Below are positions 17,350 through 25,892 of a DNA stretch of 64,000 bases, piece after piece. The translations under genes and the position numbers were made by a program. The DNA is from Bradyrhizobium ottawaense (lineage in GTDB: Bacteria > Pseudomonadota > Alphaproteobacteria > Rhizobiales > Xanthobacteraceae): assembly GCF_900099825.1 (NCBI RefSeq), contig NZ_LT629693.1, positions 6,211,001 through 6,275,000 of the forward strand. Direction: 5' to 3'. Position 1 is the stretch's first letter; every line of letters starts with the position of its first letter. The notes under the pieces were generated by a model, which did not search any database, was not told the origin of the DNA, and saw nothing but the letters and a program-made list of their open reading frames with translations.

Positions 17350-18031
17350 TTTCTTGCCTTCAACCCGAGCTCGATAAGCCGGTGGCTTAGTTTCGGGAGA
17401 CTAATCTCGGCGTCCTGCATGGCGATACAGGCATCGATCGAAGCGATCTTCTCTCATGCGTCCGACAATTTGGGGGTATCTATCCGGCCCCCGTGGTTTT
17501 CAGCTAGCCAATTCCAGTTTTTTTAATTTTTAGACTTGGGATTGTGGTTTCTATCACGAAATCAGGTTGGAGGGGAACTGCGAGGTTGAATGAGGCTCGC
17601 TATCAGGTGGAAGGGTCCGGGCTATTCGTGAAGGAAGGCGCCCGCAGGGGAGAGGGTGCGGGCAGCGCTAGGATAAGGATTTAGAGAGAATCCGGTGGCT
17701 GCGCGCGCTGGATCGCTAGCAAAGAGAGTCTTTTCAATTTTGGGCCACCATCCCAAGTCCGACAAGCCGGCAGGTGGTTTCCCTTCGTCGTGCTGTATGA
17801 TTGGTTATCGCTTCGCAGCAGGTTCAATGGGGAAGGGAGATTTCAATCGCTCCATTGACCTTTCGCCACATTCCAACTTCTACCTGCCCTGAAATTCTTT
17901 CGCATTACTGAAAGACGATTTTTGTTCAATCGGCGTTGAGACCACTCTTCATAAAAAGAATAGAGCAAAAAGGCCAATGATAGGCCGGCGAACAATTCCA
18001 GCACGACGCGCCTTTCGCGTCGCTCTGCCTT
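17350..18031. other. Long stretch without a supported gene
   Basis: Only short frames with atypical composition occur on both strands. A T-rich string lies near 17518-17532. No hairpin or repeat convincing enough to call. Confidence 0.45.
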
Positions 18032-18392
18032 TCAACCGATTGCTCGATGACCTTCGGCGGTCAGCGAGAGGGCATTATCGTTGATTTCAACCAAGCCCAT
18101 TTCCATCAAGAGCTTCAGATCTGCCAGACTGACCGGCGAAAATTTGGTTCGCTTGCGATCGATGTCCCGGAGGCTTCATCGCAGAGCGATCGCGTTCTCG
18201 CGTGGCAGGCTTGCAAGCTCCGGCGCCGGAGGTGTTTTAATTTTGCTTGGCTTTTGGGGCACCGGCTCAAGTACTGCTGGCGACGTCGGCGGCCGGCTTG
18301 GCAGCAAAGGGATTAGAACCCGCGGGTTTGGTGCGGGGAGCGGTCCGCTGAATCTCTTGCACAGCAAGTTCGATAGGATCTGGATCGGTCAT
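18032..18392 (-). pseudogene. Hypothetical gene with a frameshift and an in-frame stop
   Basis: A start at 18392 gives MTDPDPIELAVQEIQRTAPR, then NPFAAKPAADVASS, in one frame. Near 18270-18300 the protein-like sequence switches frame to EPVPQKPSKIKTPPAPELAS, then RENAIALR, which ends in TGA at 18176-18178. The same frame then continues SLRDIDRKRTKFSPVSLADL, KLLMEMGLVEINDN and ALSLTAEGHRAIG to a stop at 18032. The last part resembles a winged-helix wing region. Two lesions in about 115 codons mark it as decayed. Confidence 0.6.
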
Positions 18393-18454
18393 GGCTTGCG
18401 CTCCTTTAGCTCGCTCTCTAGCAGCCGGCGGAGGGGTTTGCGAACGCACATTCT

Positions 18455-18724
18455 TTAGTGCAACGATTCTGATGGACGATCTTCGGCAAAGCTATGAATG
18501 CCCTCCAGCTCAAGCGTCCGGTAAAATTCCTCGCGAGCTTCTTGATCGGTCGCAAACAAATCTTCCCAGACTGTCGAGCCATTTTTGTGATCAACGACCT
18601 CAAGCGACCAGCCTTCAGCGCTTCCCTTCAGCCGATAGATTTGGAGCTTGACCGTGGTTCCTTGTCGGCTGACCTCTTCGCAGAGTGAGGAATATTCGAT
18701 CTCAGGATCCTCATCGATCGTCAT
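18455..18724 (-). CDS. Hypothetical acidic protein
   Basis: An 89-residue acidic protein (EIEYSSLCEEVSRQGTTVKL, VEDHKNGST-like loop, LFATDQEAREEFYRTLELEG). The strand-strand-helix pattern is compact and the composition convincing. The ATG overlaps the stop of the upstream frame by ATGA. No family recognised and function unknown. Confidence 0.65.
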   Translation of the reverse strand: MTIDEDPEIEYSSLCEEVSRQGTTVKLQIYRLKGSAEGWSLEVVDHKNGSTVWEDLFATDQEAREEFYRTLELEGIHSFAEDRPSESLH

Positions 18725-18918
18725 GGAGATACCCTCGCTTTTACCTTTTTGGCTGGCTTCTCTCCCGGGTCCTTGGGCAGGATGTGCAGGATGGTTTCCA
18801 TCATGGCCCGAATTGCCTCAGGGCTGGTCAGGGGCGCGCTTTGCTTGGCTATCTGAACCGGAGGGCCCTTTGCCGGTCGGAGCGGGCCGCGTTTCTTAGT
18901 TGCAGATTTTTATTTGCC
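18721..18918 (-). pseudogene. Small basic hypothetical gene lacking a start in frame
   Basis: One frame gives TKKRGPLRPAKGPPVQIAKQ, then SPEAIRAMMETILHILPKDP and GEKPAKKVKARVSP, ending in TGA that overlaps the ATG of the next gene. No start codon is present in that frame before a stop. A neighbouring frame begins MANKNLQ exactly at the junction, suggesting a one-base shift near 18900. If repaired, it would be a roughly 65-residue basic protein co-translated with 18455-18724. Confidence 0.5.
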
Positions 18919-19316
18919 ATAGTCATGATACCATAGATGCGGCCTGGCAAAAAGGTAGAAGCTCCCGAGCGGGCCAACCCCATAGCTGAGCGGAATTCGA
19001 TGGATCGGGCTGACAGCGTGCTTCGCACGCCACCGACAAAGACGCCGATAGCTACCTTATAGAATCCGCTGGCGCTGCCTAATTCGGGCCGCCTGCAAGC
19101 CGGCGCGAGCAACCCGCTCCATTTTGTTTTCCTGAGCAGCTTCAACCGAACGGAGGCGGTAAGGCTTAATGCTTGAGCTTAATATTCACGAGCTTTGTGC
19201 TGACTGATCGACGCGATAGGTTTGGCCACCGGGCAATTCCCCCGCCCGGACATGACCCCAGCAAGCCGTCGAGCATCATACTCGCTTGGCGGCTTTGTTT
19301 GAGTGCGGAGCCGCGT

Positions 19317-19505
19317 ATGAGTCTAAGTCACGACGACGTGCAGCGTATCGTTCAATCACACAAATCTAAGCCTGAGTGGGCAACCGCTTGGCATGTCTGG
19401 ACCGTCGTGGTGCCGCGCCGCACGATCACGGGCCGACTTACCTGGGGCCGGGTCTGGCGTCGTCACGACGGTCGCCGCTGGATTTACAAGAAACTGCTGA
19501 AATAG
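19317..19505 (+). CDS. Small basic hypothetical protein
   Basis: A 62-residue, Trp- and Arg-rich protein (WATAWHVWTVVVPRRTITGR, then VWRRHDGRRWIYKKLLK). The ATG at 19317 begins a well-formed frame. A degenerate deleted copy of its 3' part lies at 14086-14190. The 18919-19316 stretch upstream holds no supported gene. Confidence 0.5.
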   Translation: MSLSHDDVQRIVQSHKSKPEWATAWHVWTVVVPRRTITGRLTWGRVWRRHDGRRWIYKKLLK

Positions 19506-19564
19506 CTCGTCCCATTACGCAGGGGACGTGATGAGGTTGGAAATCAATGAGCCGCCACTAAAAA

Positions 19565-19580
19565 GCCGCCCGTAGGCGGC
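19565..19580 (-). terminator. Rho-independent terminator of PEP-CTERM gene 6
   Basis: gccgcc (19565-19570) / ggcggc (19575-19580) with an A tract on the plus strand. It lies between the convergent genes ending at 19505 and 19610. Confidence 0.75.
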
Positions 19581-19609
19581 GTTTACTCTTCAACGCCGAA
19601 CACCGCGTA

Positions 19610-20374
19610 TCAGACGGCCATCAATGTTGGATTCCGCTTCCGACGATAGATCATGAAGCCAATGCCAGCGAATCCGAGGATCATCATTGCCCATGTCGAG
19701 GATTCTGGCACTCCATGCACAGACACGAGTTGACCCTCGATCAACTCAAGCAGGACATTGGTACCTCCAGTGGAGTGACCATAGCCGTGAACCGGGTCGA
19801 ACTTGAAGGAGTAAAAACTGTACGCGTTGGCGTTATTTACGCTACTGAGCGTTTGAAGGCCTTCCGAGTAGCCAGAATCTACTAAACTACCTAATGCGTT
19901 CGCTGAGTTGGAACCGTAAACCAGCCAGTGTTCGCCACCAGTAGAGCTATTCATTTCGAACGAGAAACCCGTCACGTGCGCGGTCCGCGCAGCGCGAAAG
20001 TCAATTTGAATCAGATTGGGGCCGCTAATCTCGTGGTCCCCGCTTCTATCGTCGACCAAGCCGATCCCTTGCTCGTCCCCCGTCGGTCCGCCGATGTTTT
20101 TGAGATACAAGCGTGCGTCGGGCGTGTCGTGGCTCAATGGCATTCCGGAGCTTGTGAATCCGGCAGCCCCGATCGTCACCCCGCCGGAAGTGAAGGATGT
20201 CGTCGTGCCAATGTTATCGTGGTTTGCCGAGCCAGACGACGGAGCAATCGTGGCAAAATCCCAGACAATCGTTGAGGCTTTTGCGGGCGCCAATCCAAGT
20301 AGGGTTGCCCCAAACAGTGTCGCTGCGACAGCCGAAAGTCTTTTGTACGTCGAGGCGGAGACGGCTTTATTCAT
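19610..20374 (-). CDS. PEPxxWA-CTERM secreted protein 6
   Basis: A 254-residue exported protein. The signal peptide is [20 protein letters not shown], then [14 protein letters not shown]. The beta-rich body includes [20 protein letters not shown] and [20 protein letters not shown], reminiscent of a jelly-roll or discoidin-like carbohydrate-binding fold. The sorting signal is [24 protein letters not shown], with Ser for the second Pro. Activity is unknown. About 300 bp of upstream DNA to 20671 carries only the neighbouring terminator. Confidence 0.87.
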   Translation of the reverse strand: MNKAVSASTYKRLSAVAATLFGATLLGLAPAKASTIVWDFATIAPSSGSANHDNIGTTTSFTSGGVTIGAAGFTSSGMPLSHDTPDARLYLKNIGGPTGDEQGIGLVDDRSGDHEISGPNLIQIDFRAARTAHVTGFSFEMNSSTGGEHWLVYGSNSANALGSLVDSGYSEGLQTLSSVNNANAYSFYSFKFDPVHGYGHSTGGTNVLLELIEGQLVSVHGVPESSTWAMMILGFAGIGFMIYRRKRNPTLMAV

Positions 20375-20591
20375 TTAATGACCTATGCTGCAACAATTTA
20401 AAAAACAGGTTATTTATTAAAAATTATGTCGCCCTTTTATGGAAATTGCAAGCCCCCCGCCACGCCGGAGCGCAATAATAACACCTGAGAGTTTCGCGGC
20501 GCTCTGCAACGCAATCATATGATTAACTGGCCGTGTGATCTTCGAAATATGCCAAACTCGACACGGCGAGACAACGCGTGGGCTAAGCAAA

Positions 20592-20609
20592 AGCCGCCCG
20601 AAGGCGGCT
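20592..20609 (-). terminator. Rho-independent terminator of the GT2 gene
   Basis: agccgcc (20592-20598) / ggcggct (20603-20609), A-rich on the plus-strand 5' side. It is 63 bp beyond the stop of the glycosyltransferase ending at 20672, so this hairpin type is not restricted to PEP-CTERM genes. Confidence 0.75.
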
Positions 20610-20671
20610 CCTCAAAGCGCTAGCATAAAGCGAGAGACACGAAGCATTGACGGCGGACGCTCTGGATTGGG

Positions 20672-21664
20672 TTATCCACGATTGCCTGCAAGCGCGGGGT
20701 TCTCGACATCTTGAAGCGCAAAGCCCTTTAAAAAGACGCTGTGCCTGATCGAATCGGCAAGGGCGTGGGGGGCGGCAGTGTCCCTTTTGCCGGTTAGCAC
20801 AACCCGCAGGCGCCAGAGCGACAGCCCAAGGATCATGCAGGCATCGGCGGCGGCCGCGTATAGCGGGCCGTAGTTTTTCAGAAAGTGCCTTCGGCGTGCG
20901 TCAAGCATGTAGGGCGGCAGCCGCTTAGGCTTGCTATTCACTCCGGTGGATTGACCGACCAGATGCACCACCCGGCTCGCCGGGACGTACCAAGTTGGCC
21001 AGCCCTTTTTCTTCGCGTTGAAGCAGTAGTCGATGTCGTCAAAATAGGTGAAGTAACCTTCGTCGAGCAGGCCGACATCCAGCAGGACCTGACGGCGGAT
21101 GAAAATGCTGGCGCCGGAGACCCAGTCGGTCTCGAAGGTATCGTTGACGACCGGGGGAGCCACGATCCAACGGCTCAGGAGGCGGCTTACCAATCCGAGC
21201 TTGAAGTTGCCTTCAAACTCGCCCAACGGAGATTGGAACCGGAACGCGGATCGCTGCGGGGTGCCGTCAGGGTCTTCGAGACGGCTGCCGGCGATACCGA
21301 CTTTGGGATTCTTGTCCATAAAGTCGACCAGCGCTTTGAAGGCGTTCGGCCGCACGATGGTATCCGCGTTCAAGAGCAAGACGTATTCCGGCGGATCGTC
21401 CGCTTGCAGCGCCGGGCGAATGACGGCGTTGTTGCCGCCGGTAAAGCCAAGGTTGACCTCAAGCGGCGTCAGCGTGCACCAGGACGCCCAACCGTTTTCG
21501 TCGATGGCTTTTTGGATGCGTTGCGCGGAATCATCGCCTGTCCCGTTCTCGCATACAGCGACATGTATGCCCGGGACGCTTGCAATTTCATTGGCGACGG
21601 AATGCAGGCAGTCGATCGTGAGGTCGACGACGCGGTAGCTGACGATGACAACGAGGAGCTTCAC
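20672..21664 (-). CDS. GT2-family glycosyltransferase (rhamnosyltransferase-like)
   Basis: A 330-residue cytoplasmic or membrane-associated transferase. The N-terminal GT-A core is LLVVIVSYRVVDLTIDCLHS, then NLGFTGGNNAVI, and LLLNADTIV carries the DxD-like metal site. DWVSGASIFIRRQVLLDVGL and DEGYFTYFDDIDYCFNAKKK match the acceptor-side motifs of WbbL-type rhamnosyltransferases. It is probably involved in EPS or O-antigen assembly. A decayed partial copy lies at 27553-28190 in the same orientation. Confidence 0.9.
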   Translation of the reverse strand: MKLLVVIVSYRVVDLTIDCLHSVANEIASVPGIHVAVCENGTGDDSAQRIQKAIDENGWASWCTLTPLEVNLGFTGGNNAVIRPALQADDPPEYVLLLNADTIVRPNAFKALVDFMDKNPKVGIAGSRLEDPDGTPQRSAFRFQSPLGEFEGNFKLGLVSRLLSRWIVAPPVVNDTFETDWVSGASIFIRRQVLLDVGLLDEGYFTYFDDIDYCFNAKKKGWPTWYVPASRVVHLVGQSTGVNSKPKRLPPYMLDARRRHFLKNYGPLYAAAADACMILGLSLWRLRVVLTGKRDTAAPHALADSIRHSVFLKGFALQDVENPALAGNRG

Positions 21665-21688
21665 TGGGACGAGACCGCTCTTGGCAAA

Positions 21689-21895
21689 TTAAACTGTGAA
21701 CTCGACCGTGCCGGTGCGGGCGAGGCTATGTAACTGCGCAAGCGTTCCGCGAACTGCATCGCAACGGCCGCAGCGGACGATCGGGTTGGAGCCGATCTGC
21801 GTCAGATCAGCAGCTTTGATCGTGAGGCTACCACAGGATTCGCAGATGACGCTAAAGCGGGCTAGATTAGCCGGTGTTTCTTGGGCCACGTGCAT
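21689..21895 (-). CDS. Small zinc-ribbon protein
   Basis: A 68-residue protein with ICESCGSLTIKA and RCGRCDAVRGTLAQ, two CxxC knuckles about 24 residues apart. The ATG at 21895 follows AAGGGA; a TTG at 21940 gives a longer form without a ribosome site. It stands 24 bp upstream of the GT2 gene on the same strand. Function unknown. Confidence 0.55.
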   Translation of the reverse strand: MHVAQETPANLARFSVICESCGSLTIKAADLTQIGSNPIVRCGRCDAVRGTLAQLHSLARTGTVEFTV

Positions 21896-22174
21896 CGTCT
21901 CTGGTCCCTTATTGCAGATCGCAAAAACTCTAGAATCCAATAGACAGTCCCTCCAAGGTCAACCGCCCTATAGCATACAGCCTGGAACCGGGCGGCGGTT
22001 TGTGGAGCTTTGGTTAAGCTGCCCCAGTGGCGGGGTCTTTTTTGGAACTGTACCCGCATCGGCATGCGACGCGAATAAAAAACGTTATGGCCTGTTCGCG
22101 TTGAAATCGTCGCCGGACGTTTGGCTGGAGTAAATTGGGCTCGTTCTGGCAAATAGCTAAAAGCCCATTCGGGT

Positions 22175-22558
22175 TCAAAGTTTTTGGGCCGCCCGGCGGC
22201 GCTTGGTGTGCGCATAGCGCTCGTAACGGTCCAATGCCTGCAACCGGAAGAGGCCTGGGGTACCGCCGGCTTTGATGTCGATTGCCGCCAGAATTTCCGC
22301 CCGCACCGAGCGGATCGCCAACAGCTCGAGTTGTGCTGTGACCAATTCAGTTGCCACGGAAAGGCGCAGGTCAGTTGCTGCGCCGTCGAGCAGCATCTGG
22401 GCCAGCGCGTCTACCTTCACGGGGTCCGGGTGCGTCGGACATGACAAGCCATGCCGGAACGCGTTGCGGCCGGACTTCATCTTGCCAACAAGAGTTTTTG
22501 GCCCGGTGCTGCGTTGCGCATTGGCACGGTTGGCCGCGATCTGCTTTTCTGTAGCCAT
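22175..22558 (-). CDS. Conserved hypothetical protein with RANAQxSTGPKT motif
   Basis: A 127-residue basic protein opening MATEKQIAANRANAQRSTGP, then KTLVGKMKSGRNAFRHGLS. This N-terminal motif is widespread in short rhizobial and other proteobacterial proteins of unknown function. The rest is helical (ELVTAQLELLAIRSVRAEIL), ending in a basic tail. The reading frame extends to 22720, but ATG 22558 fits the family start. No mechanism is known. Confidence 0.7.
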   Translation of the reverse strand: MATEKQIAANRANAQRSTGPKTLVGKMKSGRNAFRHGLSCPTHPDPVKVDALAQMLLDGAATDLRLSVATELVTAQLELLAIRSVRAEILAAIDIKAGGTPGLFRLQALDRYERYAHTKRRRAAQKL

Positions 22559-22580
22559 TATGTTCTCGACTCGAAATTGG

Positions 22581-22730
22581 TCACTCTGGTTCATCGCCAT
22601 CGGTGACAACGTGGTCATTATTTTTGACCGAGCGGCGGCGGTCGCTTTCCTTTTGAAGAATTCGGAGCGAAGCCTCGAAGTTCGCTGCCATGCGGTTGAA
22701 CATTGCCAGATCGGCTCCACAAATCTGCAT
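22581..22730 (-). CDS. Small ORF between the XRE regulator and the RANAQ gene
   Basis: Reads MQICGADLAMFNRMAANFEA, then SLRILQKESDRRRSVKNNDH and VVTDGDEPE, 49 residues. In-frame upstream sequence without a start codon continues as RKYGLRSESWWGSRLGISEA, which also looks protein-like and overlaps the 3' end of the regulator gene. The gene may therefore be longer and broken at its 5' end. Low certainty. Confidence 0.35.
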   Translation of the reverse strand: MQICGADLAMFNRMAANFEASLRILQKESDRRRSVKNNDHVVTDGDEPE

Positions 22731-22825
22731 CGCTTTAGCGCGGATGTGTGCCTCTGATATTCCCAGTCGCGAGCCCCACCATGATTCCGAGCGGAGCCCG
22801 TATTTGCGACGTTTAAAACGCCATT

Positions 22826-23083
22826 CTATTTTTTGCTTCGTAATTTGAACCGTACGCCTGGCCCGCCGCCATTCTCGTCGATGAATTCGACGCCGGCTGC
22901 TTCCAACGCCCTGCGGATTGCGAGCTCATTTGCAAGCGTCAGCGAAGTAGCTTCGTCTGATGCTTCAGCCCGTCTGACCGTATTTGCGCCCAACGCTGAC
23001 TCGCGAGCGAGATCTGTTGCACTCCATTTCAATAGCGCGCGTGCTGCCCGAATTTGAGCACCCGATAAAGCTGTCAAACTCAT
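22826..23083 (-). CDS. XRE-like HTH regulator
   Basis: An 85-residue DNA-binding protein consisting almost wholly of one helix-turn-helix domain (LSGAQIRAARALLKWSATDL, then ARESALGANTVRRAE). The C-terminal strand GVEFIDENGGGPGVRFKLR is the common tail of this small XRE subfamily, known from phage-like regions of rhizobia. ATG 23083 was chosen because translation from 23119 would begin inside the palindrome. It is divergent from the exonuclease gene and probably represses that promoter. Confidence 0.82.
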   Translation of the reverse strand: MSLTALSGAQIRAARALLKWSATDLARESALGANTVRRAEASDEATSLTLANELAIRRALEAAGVEFIDENGGGPGVRFKLRSKK

Positions 23084-23112
23084 CTTGACAATAACTCCAT
23101 GTGGGCTATATT

Positions 23113-23126
23113 TACCCATACGGGTA
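23113..23126. promoter_or_regulatory. Probable operator between regulator and exonuclease
   Basis: TACCC-ATAC-GGGTA, a perfect 5-bp inverted pair around 4 bp, in the 81-bp divergent spacer between the XRE-type gene and the YqaJ-like gene. Position and symmetry fit an autoregulatory operator; binding is not shown. Confidence 0.5.
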
Positions 23127-23164
23127 ATAAATAACCTTGAGGTTTAGCGCTGGGAAGGCGTCCG

Positions 23165-23996
23165 ATGAAATCATTCGCCGATACAAACTCGCATGTAAAC
23201 CGCCGTGGCTTCGTAGGCGGTTCGGACGCTCGAATTATCATGGGCGGTGACGATGTCAGACTGGTTCGCCTTTGGCGCGAGAAGAGAGGGGAGGTCAATC
23301 CGGAGAATCTCTCTGAAAATTTGATTGTCCAGCTGGGGACCGTAACCGAAGACCTCAACCGACTCTGGTACGAGCGCAACAGCGGCTATGCCATCAAGGA
23401 CGTGCAGCGACGAATTCATCACCCCGTCCACAAATGGATGGCTGCCACCCTGGATGGTCGGGTGGACCCTGGCGGTGCGGTGTTCGAAGCCAAGTTCATG
23501 CTGCCCTGGACATTCTCAGAAGAAGCCGCCGCCGAAAAGCACATGGCGCAGCTCCAACATAATATGTGGGTTGCGAATTCGAGGTCCGCGATTCTTTCAA
23601 TAATCACGGGTGGAGGCAAATGGGTGGAGCTCACCATTCATGCCGATCCGCTGTATCAGCACCTACTTCTGACCGCAGAAAAGAAGTTTTGGCGCTGCGT
23701 CATGGATGGCGAGGAGCCCCGGCTATTCGGAGTCGAAACGCCGAGGCCGCGGCTGGAAGCGGTACGGATTGTCGACATGAGCTGTTCGAACAGCTGGGCT
23801 GAGTTTGCAACGATGTTCCGCCGAACTAAATCTGCCGCTCAAGAGCACGAGGGCGCTAAAGCCGACCTTAAGAAACTGGTGCCCGGAAGACGCTAAGGAA
23901 GCTGTTGGGCATGGGCTTCGCGCCAAGAGATCGAAGTCAGGAGCAATTAGCTTTGATCTGATCGACGGGGAGGTGGCCAATGCACAGCTCCAGTGA
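23165..23996 (+). pseudogene. YqaJ-family (RecE/lambda-exo-like) nuclease, frameshifted near 3' end
   Basis: The open part (23165-23896) encodes 243 residues. FVGGSDARIIMGGD and LVRLWREKRGE open it, followed by the nuclease core with AATLDGRVDPGGAVFEAKFM, which carries the Asp and Glu-x-Lys typical of PD-(D/E)XK YqaJ nucleases. The frame is lost at about 23882, where gcccgg has one C more than the related copy at 25893. One frame over, coding continues EDAKEAVGHGLRAKRSKSG, then AISFDLIDGEVANAQLQ, to TGA at 23996, overlapping the ERF start. The catalytic core is intact, so the truncated product might still be active. Confidence 0.75.
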
Positions 23997-25176
23997 ATCC
24001 ATTGGTGCCATAGCTGCGGCACTAGCTAAAGCGCAGGGCGAGCTGACGAATCCAGAGAAATCCCTGGTCGCTACGATCCGCTCGCCGTTCCCGCGAGAGA
24101 GCGCCCGTACTTTTCGTTATGCCTCCCTGGCAACCGGGCTCGAGATCGTGCGCAAGGCACTTGGGCAGCATGAGATTGCTACCATCCAGACAACTCAGAT
24201 CGACGAGGCCGCCGGCCAAATCCGCCTGACTACACTTTTGGCGCATGGGTCAGGAGAATGGATTTCGTCGGACTGGCCGATCTGTCCAACCAGCGAAACC
24301 GCTAACCCGCATCGGATGGGTGCCGCTCTAAGCTATGCGCGTCGGTATGCTCTGTTTGCCTTGGTTGGGATCGCCGGCGAAGACGACCTGGATGCTCCGG
24401 ATCTACTAGTCGAGCCTTCTCCCGCGATCAATCTTCCTGTTGGTGTCATCCGCGCCGGTGAAAGTAGCCGAAATCCGCCGAGCGGGTCCCTCCATAAGCC
24501 GTCGAAAGCCGCCGTGCTCGCATCCGAGGCGTCGGCAGCGCTACGCGAACGGCTGATTACTGAAATCAATGCCCTTAAAGACGAGGACGACCTTGCGCTG
24601 TGGGCGCATCGGCGATTGCCCGCGAAAAACACTCTGACGACAGTGGACGCGGGTGCCGTAGAAATCGCCTATCTATCTGTTCTGCGTGCTTCGCGTCTTG
24701 ATGTACTCGAAACCGCTTCCGAGCCGATTAGCAAGGTGGCTGAGCTGCCGTCGACGAATGTCGAGGCTGTAAACAAGATCGAAGTTCCGGGTCGCTCGTT
24801 ACAGATCGCCCCTCAATTGGTTTCGCCTTTGCGCAAACCAGTCAGAGCTCGCAACAAAGCACATTTGAATTTCGTAGCAGCCCATCCATGCTTGGTCTGT
24901 CGGCGCTCTCCTAGTGACGCTCACCATCTTAAGTTTGCCGAACCTCGAGCGCTTGGACGAAAAGTGAGCGACGAATTTACGGTTCCGTTGTGTCGCGAGC
25001 ATCATATGGAACTTCATCGTCACGGCAATGAGATCGCATGGTGGGCCAATATTCCCTTTGCGCCGCTTGAGACGGCAAGAAGCCTTTGGGAGTCCACCCT
25101 ATCTGGCCGCAACAAAATGAGTTGTGATATTCCAGTCGAAATCCGCGAACCTTCATCGGATGCAGAGCAGTTATGA
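23980..25176 (+). CDS. ERF-family ssDNA-annealing protein with C-terminal HNH-like domain
   Basis: 398 residues. Residues 1-145 are an ERF domain ([25 protein letters not shown]-type loop, AHGSGEWISSDWPI, MGAALSYARRYALFALVGIA), the single-strand annealing partner of phage exonucleases. After a linker, residues about 290-375 carry CLVCRRSPSDAHHLKF and VPLCREHHMELHRHGNE, a Cys/His arrangement like DUF968/HNH endonucleases. A strong GGGGAGG precedes ATG 23980, inside the exonuclease's 3' end. The pairing with a YqaJ nuclease forms a RecET-like recombination module. The nuclease-like tail is inferred from motifs. Confidence 0.82.
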   Translation: MHSSSESIGAIAAALAKAQGELTNPEKSLVATIRSPFPRESARTFRYASLATGLEIVRKALGQHEIATIQTTQIDEAAGQIRLTTLLAHGSGEWISSDWPICPTSETANPHRMGAALSYARRYALFALVGIAGEDDLDAPDLLVEPSPAINLPVGVIRAGESSRNPPSGSLHKPSKAAVLASEASAALRERLITEINALKDEDDLALWAHRRLPAKNTLTTVDAGAVEIAYLSVLRASRLDVLETASEPISKVAELPSTNVEAVNKIEVPGRSLQIAPQLVSPLRKPVRARNKAHLNFVAAHPCLVCRRSPSDAHHLKFAEPRALGRKVSDEFTVPLCREHHMELHRHGNEIAWWANIPFAPLETARSLWESTLSGRNKMSCDIPVEIREPSSDAEQL

Positions 25177-25741
25177 ATGGGCCTGCTCACATGCAATCCA
25201 TTCCTCTGGACTTAAGAACATTTGAGGGGCCTTCATGTCTCTTGCCGGGGGAAAGCAAACATGAATTCGAAATCATCCGCGGAATGATGATCGAGGACAT
25301 TCGGCCCAAAACAAACATGGAGTGGCTTTGGATCTTGGATTTAATCGAATTGTCGTGGGAGATCTTACGCTATAGGCGTCTTAAGGAGAAGATCCTCCAA
25401 GTCTACCGTGCCAACGCAATTGCATCAATTTTACAAGATTAGACGGCGCGGGCATGCCTCCGCAGAGCAAGATGCTCGTGCAAGCACGCAGTGAGGGCAC
25501 GCCAACAGAATGGAGCAACGACTCGACTGCTGCATCCGAAATCGAAGCCCGCCTGCAGAGAGGTGGATTTGACTTATGCGCTATCAATGCAGAGGTCTTC
25601 TTGCTGGCGAGAGAGCCATTGAATCTGTTCGACGGATTGATGCAATCAGCTCAACACCGCCGCAATACACTGTTACGAGAAATCACACTTCGCCGTGAAT
25701 TTGACAAACGAGCGCAGAGCGTGCGTTCATGCTGCAAGTAA
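25173..25741 (+). pseudogene. Hypothetical protein split by a one-base deletion
   Basis: The first frame (25173-25442, ATGA overlap with ERF) ends ...RANAIASILQD-stop. The second (ATG 25454 to 25741) reads back in frame through RLDGAG directly adjacent to the first frame's ILQ at 25434-25436. Joining them through a one-base deletion gives a continuous protein of about 188 residues: helical N-terminal part (WLWILDLIELSWEILRYRRL) and helical C-terminal part (NAEVFLLAREPLNLFDGLMQ). Function unknown; it follows the recombination genes as a third operon member. Confidence 0.65.
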
Positions 25742-25892
25742 ATCGGAAGATAAATCCAGTAAATGATGATTAAGAGTATAGTGTCGATGCTTAGGCGATC
25801 GTGGGAGTAGGACTGGGCAAAGCCCGCGCAAGTTGCGTTTGCTTTCGTGAGGCTGCCTTCGTCGTCATCGCGTTACACCTCTCGAAGAGGGC

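Noticed and set aside
18176..18178. Selenocysteine or readthrough at the in-frame TGA
   Set aside because: A frameshift upstream in the same gene and no hairpin after the TGA make simple decay more likely.
20885..21733. 282-residue plus-strand frame opposite the GT2 gene
   Set aside because: Antisense shadow; GT2 motifs are on the minus strand.
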